A stretch of DNA of 8,655 bases from Bacteroidota bacterium (GTDB taxonomy: Bacteria; Bacteroidota; Ignavibacteria; Ignavibacteriales; Ignavibacteriaceae), in the NCBI GenBank assembly GCA_021790055.1, contig JAJYIL010000107.1, positions 1-8,655 on the forward strand. Reading direction: 5' to 3'. Within the stretch, counting starts at the first letter, position 1. Every line of letters begins with the position of its first letter. Position numbers and translations under genes: made by a program. Below are positions 6,108 to 8,655 of this stretch, one piece after another. The notes beneath the pieces are model-generated. The model was given only the letters and a program-made list of their open reading frames with translations. It was not told the DNA's origin and did not search any database.

Positions 6108-6583
6108 TGGAGAAGGCTAAGAAGATTAGCGAGTCGATAATTTCTATGACAGAGCTTGTTCTCCCTAACAATACAAATCAATTAGGAAAGCTGCTTGGCG
6201 GGCAACTGATGTTATGGATAGATATTTGCGCTGCCTTATGCGCTCAAAAGCATAGCAACAGAATTTGTGTTACGGCTTCGGTAGACAAGGTTGACTTCCA
6301 CCACTCTATAAACCTGGGCGATGCCGTTACACTTGTAGCTTCGGTCAACAGGGTGTTCAACACTTCAATGGAAATCGGAGTTAAGGTTTTCGCAGAATCT
6401 TTTAAAGAAGGGACAAAGATTCATACTAATACGGCGTACTTAACTTTCGTCTGCTTAAACAGCGAGGGTAAGCCCGAGAAGGCTAAAGAAGCAATCCCGG
6501 AAACAGAAGATGAAAAAAGACGATATGAAGAAGCCTTGCTTCGGAGAGAGAGCAGGCTTCAAAATAGAAATAAACACAATTAA
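6107..6583 (+). CDS. Hotdog-fold acyl-CoA thioesterase (YciA/ACOT family)
   Basis: This cytoplasmic enzyme hydrolyses acyl-CoA to free acid and CoA. The 158-residue product shows the family signature N-x(3)-LGKLLGGQLMLWID at about 21-39. N24 and G31-G32 belong to the conserved N...GG...D pattern, and D39 is the likely catalytic Asp. VTASVDKVDFHHSINLGDAV (55-74) and the NTSMEIGVKVFAE segment (85-97) complete a single hotdog domain. The last roughly 30 residues are a charged, probably helical tail, part of which is encoded by DNA shared with the next gene. The ATG lies in the TAATG overlap with bamD, so translational coupling is likely. Chain-length preference cannot be read from the sequence. 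Linkage to bamD may reflect membrane-lipid supply or merely operon convenience. Confidence 0.88.
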   Translation: MEKAKKISESIISMTELVLPNNTNQLGKLLGGQLMLWIDICAALCAQKHSNRICVTASVDKVDFHHSINLGDAVTLVASVNRVFNTSMEIGVKVFAESFKEGTKIHTNTAYLTFVCLNSEGKPEKAKEAIPETEDEKRRYEEALLRRESRLQNRNKHN

Positions 6584-8655
6584 TATCTTTCTGATCGCTT
6601 TTTTCCTTTCATGTGAGGCTTTACCTCAAGAAAATATTTTTACCGAACCGGCGCCTATAAACGGATTTTGCCAATTTAAAAGCTTCGAAGAGCCCGGTGG
6701 CTTTAATTCTCTTTTCGCATTGAATTTCAATAGCGATTCTTACAACGATCTTATCTTGTTCAGTACATTGCAGAAAAAAATAGCCTCAATTCCCGGGAAG
6801 GCTAACGGTAACTTTGATAAAGCAAGGATCCAATATCTCCCCTATCTAATTTCTAAAATCCAACCGTTAATCGAATTGAACACAACACCTAAGAGATACG
6901 CCTTCATAAGCAGACCTGCGAAACGGGCGGGCTTTTATGCGTTTACTTCATACGGCAGTGCATATATTTCCAGGTCGGTAAAATTTAATTCTTACCCGGG
7001 CAATATCAGCACCGGTGATGTTGATAAAAATGGAAGAGAGGACTTATTAATTTCTGGCAGCACCTTTAACGGACTTTCGATAGTATACAATACAGGCACA
7101 GAGCTTAAAAAAAAGAAGATTGTTGATAATACGAATTTTTCCTCCGCTGTTTTTGCAGATTTAAGCAACGACGGCTACCCCGATATCGCTGCGTTTAACA
7201 ACCTTGATTACTCACTTGACTTTTTTTATAACAACGGGCAAGGTAAATTCAGAAAGGTACGTACGATAAAGCTCAGTTCGCAGATACATAACCTTCGCGC
7301 TGTTGATATGAATCTTGATAATTATGTTGATATACTTTATTCGGAAGGTAAAGCAATCAACATAATTTATGGAGACTTTGCTTCATCTTATTCTAAAACG
7401 ATTTCAATCAAGACGGAATATTATCCCGATAAGATTATTACCGGCGATTTTAACAGGGACGGTAAAATTGACATTGCTTATATTAACCGGAACGAAGGTA
7501 TAGTCTCAGTTATTCTTGCAAAGACAAAGGATTCTTTCTATCCGGAAATTATTTATCATAAAAAGAAAGGTATTGAAGACATTATACCGTTTTACAGCAA
7601 GTTCATCAACGGCATTGCCCTGGTTGATACAAGCGGCTTTGTTTTTACTATAACAAACCTGCCTTCTTTTGCCGAAAACGTGAATTTGTCCTTATGCGCA
7701 GCGCCTACAGCAATCGCTACTTTCGATTACGGGAACAACGGGATAAATGACATTAGCTTTATAGACAGCTCAACATCAACATTGAATTTGTTAATTCGAA
7801 ATAATTCGGGCATACCGTCACTGCTGTATACATATCCGCTTTCTGAGAATCATTCAACAATAGTAGTAGATAACCGTCTGCCAAAAATTAAGACTTTCTT
7901 TTGCTATACGCCCGGTAAAAGACTGATTGAAATCCTTAAAGCGGACTTTAATAAAAATTCTGCTGATGAAATCTCAATTTATTCGCCCGGAGATATTGAC
8001 GATATGAAAATAAGTAACACATCCGGCAGCTTTGATAACATTTATATTTCCTACACTAAAAATAACAACGCAGGCTTGTGCATAATGGAATATCATGATT
8101 ATAGATATTTCATTTCGGATTATTCAAATCTTGCATCAAATATTCTATGTACGAACGTTTCACTTAATAATCTTCCGTCGCTTATATGCTGGCAGAAATC
8201 CAAAAACAGCGCGCAGTTATACAAGATTACTTTTTCGAGCGGCTCTATTAATAAACTGAAATTATTCCACTTCAATGTGAATGATATCAATTCTGTTGCC
8301 TCATATACCGGAGATTTATTGAACATCGACCGCGATATTACGCTGAGCTTTATTAACAGGAAATACAATATAACTTCCATAGCTTCGGACTACAAATCAA
8401 CCTTCTTAATTAAAAGCATTGACTTTCCATCTGCAGCCGATATCGACAACTCTTCCATATTTTATTTTGGCAGTTCAAGACCAAACGGAATAAAAAAGTT
8501 GTATGTTTACGTAGCGGATGAAAAATCTATTTATAGAATTGATTTCGTCTATCGCGGTAAAGGTATTGTTATTTCAAGATTACTGCAAACCGGAGATATC
8601 CGAAGCTTTTTTGTCATCAAGATGAGCTACAGAAGCTTTAACCTGGTTTATACAG
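6525..8655 (+). CDS. Secreted FG-GAP/VCBS-repeat protein, partial at 3' end
   Basis: An open frame of 710 codons runs off the right edge without a stop. The N-terminus (MKKPCFGERAGFK, then a hydrophobic stretch at about 19-29) looks like a signal peptide with a long n-region. Cleavage could follow CEA at residue 32, or FLSC could act as an imperfect lipobox with C30. Seven FG-GAP/VCBS-like calcium-binding-style repeats are visible near residues 68-77 (NFNSDSYNDLI), 165-176 (DVDKNGREDLLI), 212-221 (DLSNDGYPDI), 261-270 (DMNLDNYVDI), 308-317 (DFNRDGKIDI), 401-410 (DYGNNGINDI) and 474-483 (DFNKNSADEI), each a probable blade of a beta-propeller; later copies are degenerate. Residues after about 490 hold no clear repeat. 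The start overlaps the thioesterase gene by 59 nt in another frame; an in-frame ATG at 6510 is a second possibility. Such proteins are usually extracellular or envelope adhesion or sorting-system cargo; the ligand is unknown. Confidence 0.85.
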   Translation, partial: MKKPCFGERAGFKIEINTINIFLIAFFLSCEALPQENIFTEPAPINGFCQFKSFEEPGGFNSLFALNFNSDSYNDLILFSTLQKKIASIPGKANGNFDKARIQYLPYLISKIQPLIELNTTPKRYAFISRPAKRAGFYAFTSYGSAYISRSVKFNSYPGNISTGDVDKNGREDLLISGSTFNGLSIVYNTGTELKKKKIVDNTNFSSAVFADLSNDGYPDIAAFNNLDYSLDFFYNNGQGKFRKVRTIKLSSQIHNLRAVDMNLDNYVDILYSEGKAINIIYGDFASSYSKTISIKTEYYPDKIITGDFNRDGKIDIAYINRNEGIVSVILAKTKDSFYPEIIYHKKKGIEDIIPFYSKFINGIALVDTSGFVFTITNLPSFAENVNLSLCAAPTAIATFDYGNNGINDISFIDSSTSTLNLLIRNNSGIPSLLYTYPLSENHSTIVVDNRLPKIKTFFCYTPGKRLIEILKADFNKNSADEISIYSPGDIDDMKISNTSGSFDNIYISYTKNNNAGLCIMEYHDYRYFISDYSNLASNILCTNVSLNNLPSLICWQKSKNSAQLYKITFSSGSINKLKLFHFNVNDINSVASYTGDLLNIDRDITLSFINRKYNITSIASDYKSTFLIKSIDFPSAADIDNSSIFYFGSSRPNGIKKLYVYVADEKSIYRIDFVYRGKGIVISRLLQTGDIRSFFVIKMSYRSFNLVYT

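Noticed and set aside
8120..8380. Reverse-strand open frame near the right edge
   Set aside because: It is antisense to the continuous FG-GAP protein frame, which stays open from 6525 to the window end.
1..8655. CRISPR array, insertion sequence, tRNA or toxin-antitoxin and defence genes
   Set aside because: No direct-repeat array, transposase, cloverleaf or defence-type domain was seen in reading either strand.

Overview
The window is a compact, AT-rich (roughly 40% GC by eye) stretch of bacterial chromosome from a Gram-negative, outer-membrane organism. Every supported gene lies on the + strand. A BamD-type outer-membrane assembly lipoprotein, a secreted FG-GAP/VCBS repeat protein, AT-rich leaders with weak Shine-Dalgarno signals, and two sites resembling the Bacteroidota promoter (TTTG/TTG, about 19-20 nt, TAnnTTTG) point to the Bacteroidota/Chlorobiota/Ignavibacteriota group. 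An Ignavibacteria-like genome is my best guess. It is an inference from protein style, not from any database search.

Layout. (1) 81-3580 is a magnesium-transport module: a possible 17-codon leader ORF whose stop codon abuts the next start, an MgtA-type P-type ATPase (135-2795), and, 2 nt later, a phosphotransferase EIIA-like protein with an unrecognised C-terminal half (2798-3580). (2) 3664-4512 is htpX, a membrane zinc protease, behind a candidate Bacteroidota-type promoter that overlaps an inverted repeat. (3) 4623-5246 (or from 4548) is an unrecognised exported protein with a signal peptide and a C-terminal membrane segment. (4) 5322 onward looks like an operon: bamD, an acyl-CoA thioesterase that overlaps it by 1 nt (TAATG), and a large FG-GAP/VCBS repeat protein whose start lies inside the thioesterase gene and which runs off the right edge.

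How the genes fit together. The theme is cell-envelope homeostasis: Mg2+ import, inner-membrane protein quality control (HtpX), outer-membrane protein assembly (BamD) and export of a surface or periplasmic repeat protein. The most unusual unit is the ATPase-EIIA pair. EIIA-Ntr proteins are known regulators of ion homeostasis in Proteobacteria (K+ uptake through TrkA and KdpD). The tight linkage here suggests, but does not prove, that this EIIA regulates the Mg2+ pump.

I see no tRNA or rRNA gene, CRISPR array, insertion sequence, phage gene or convincing intrinsic terminator. No gene-free stretch exceeds about 135 bases. The genes are mostly ordinary housekeeping families, and I do not claim a new defence or mobile system here.
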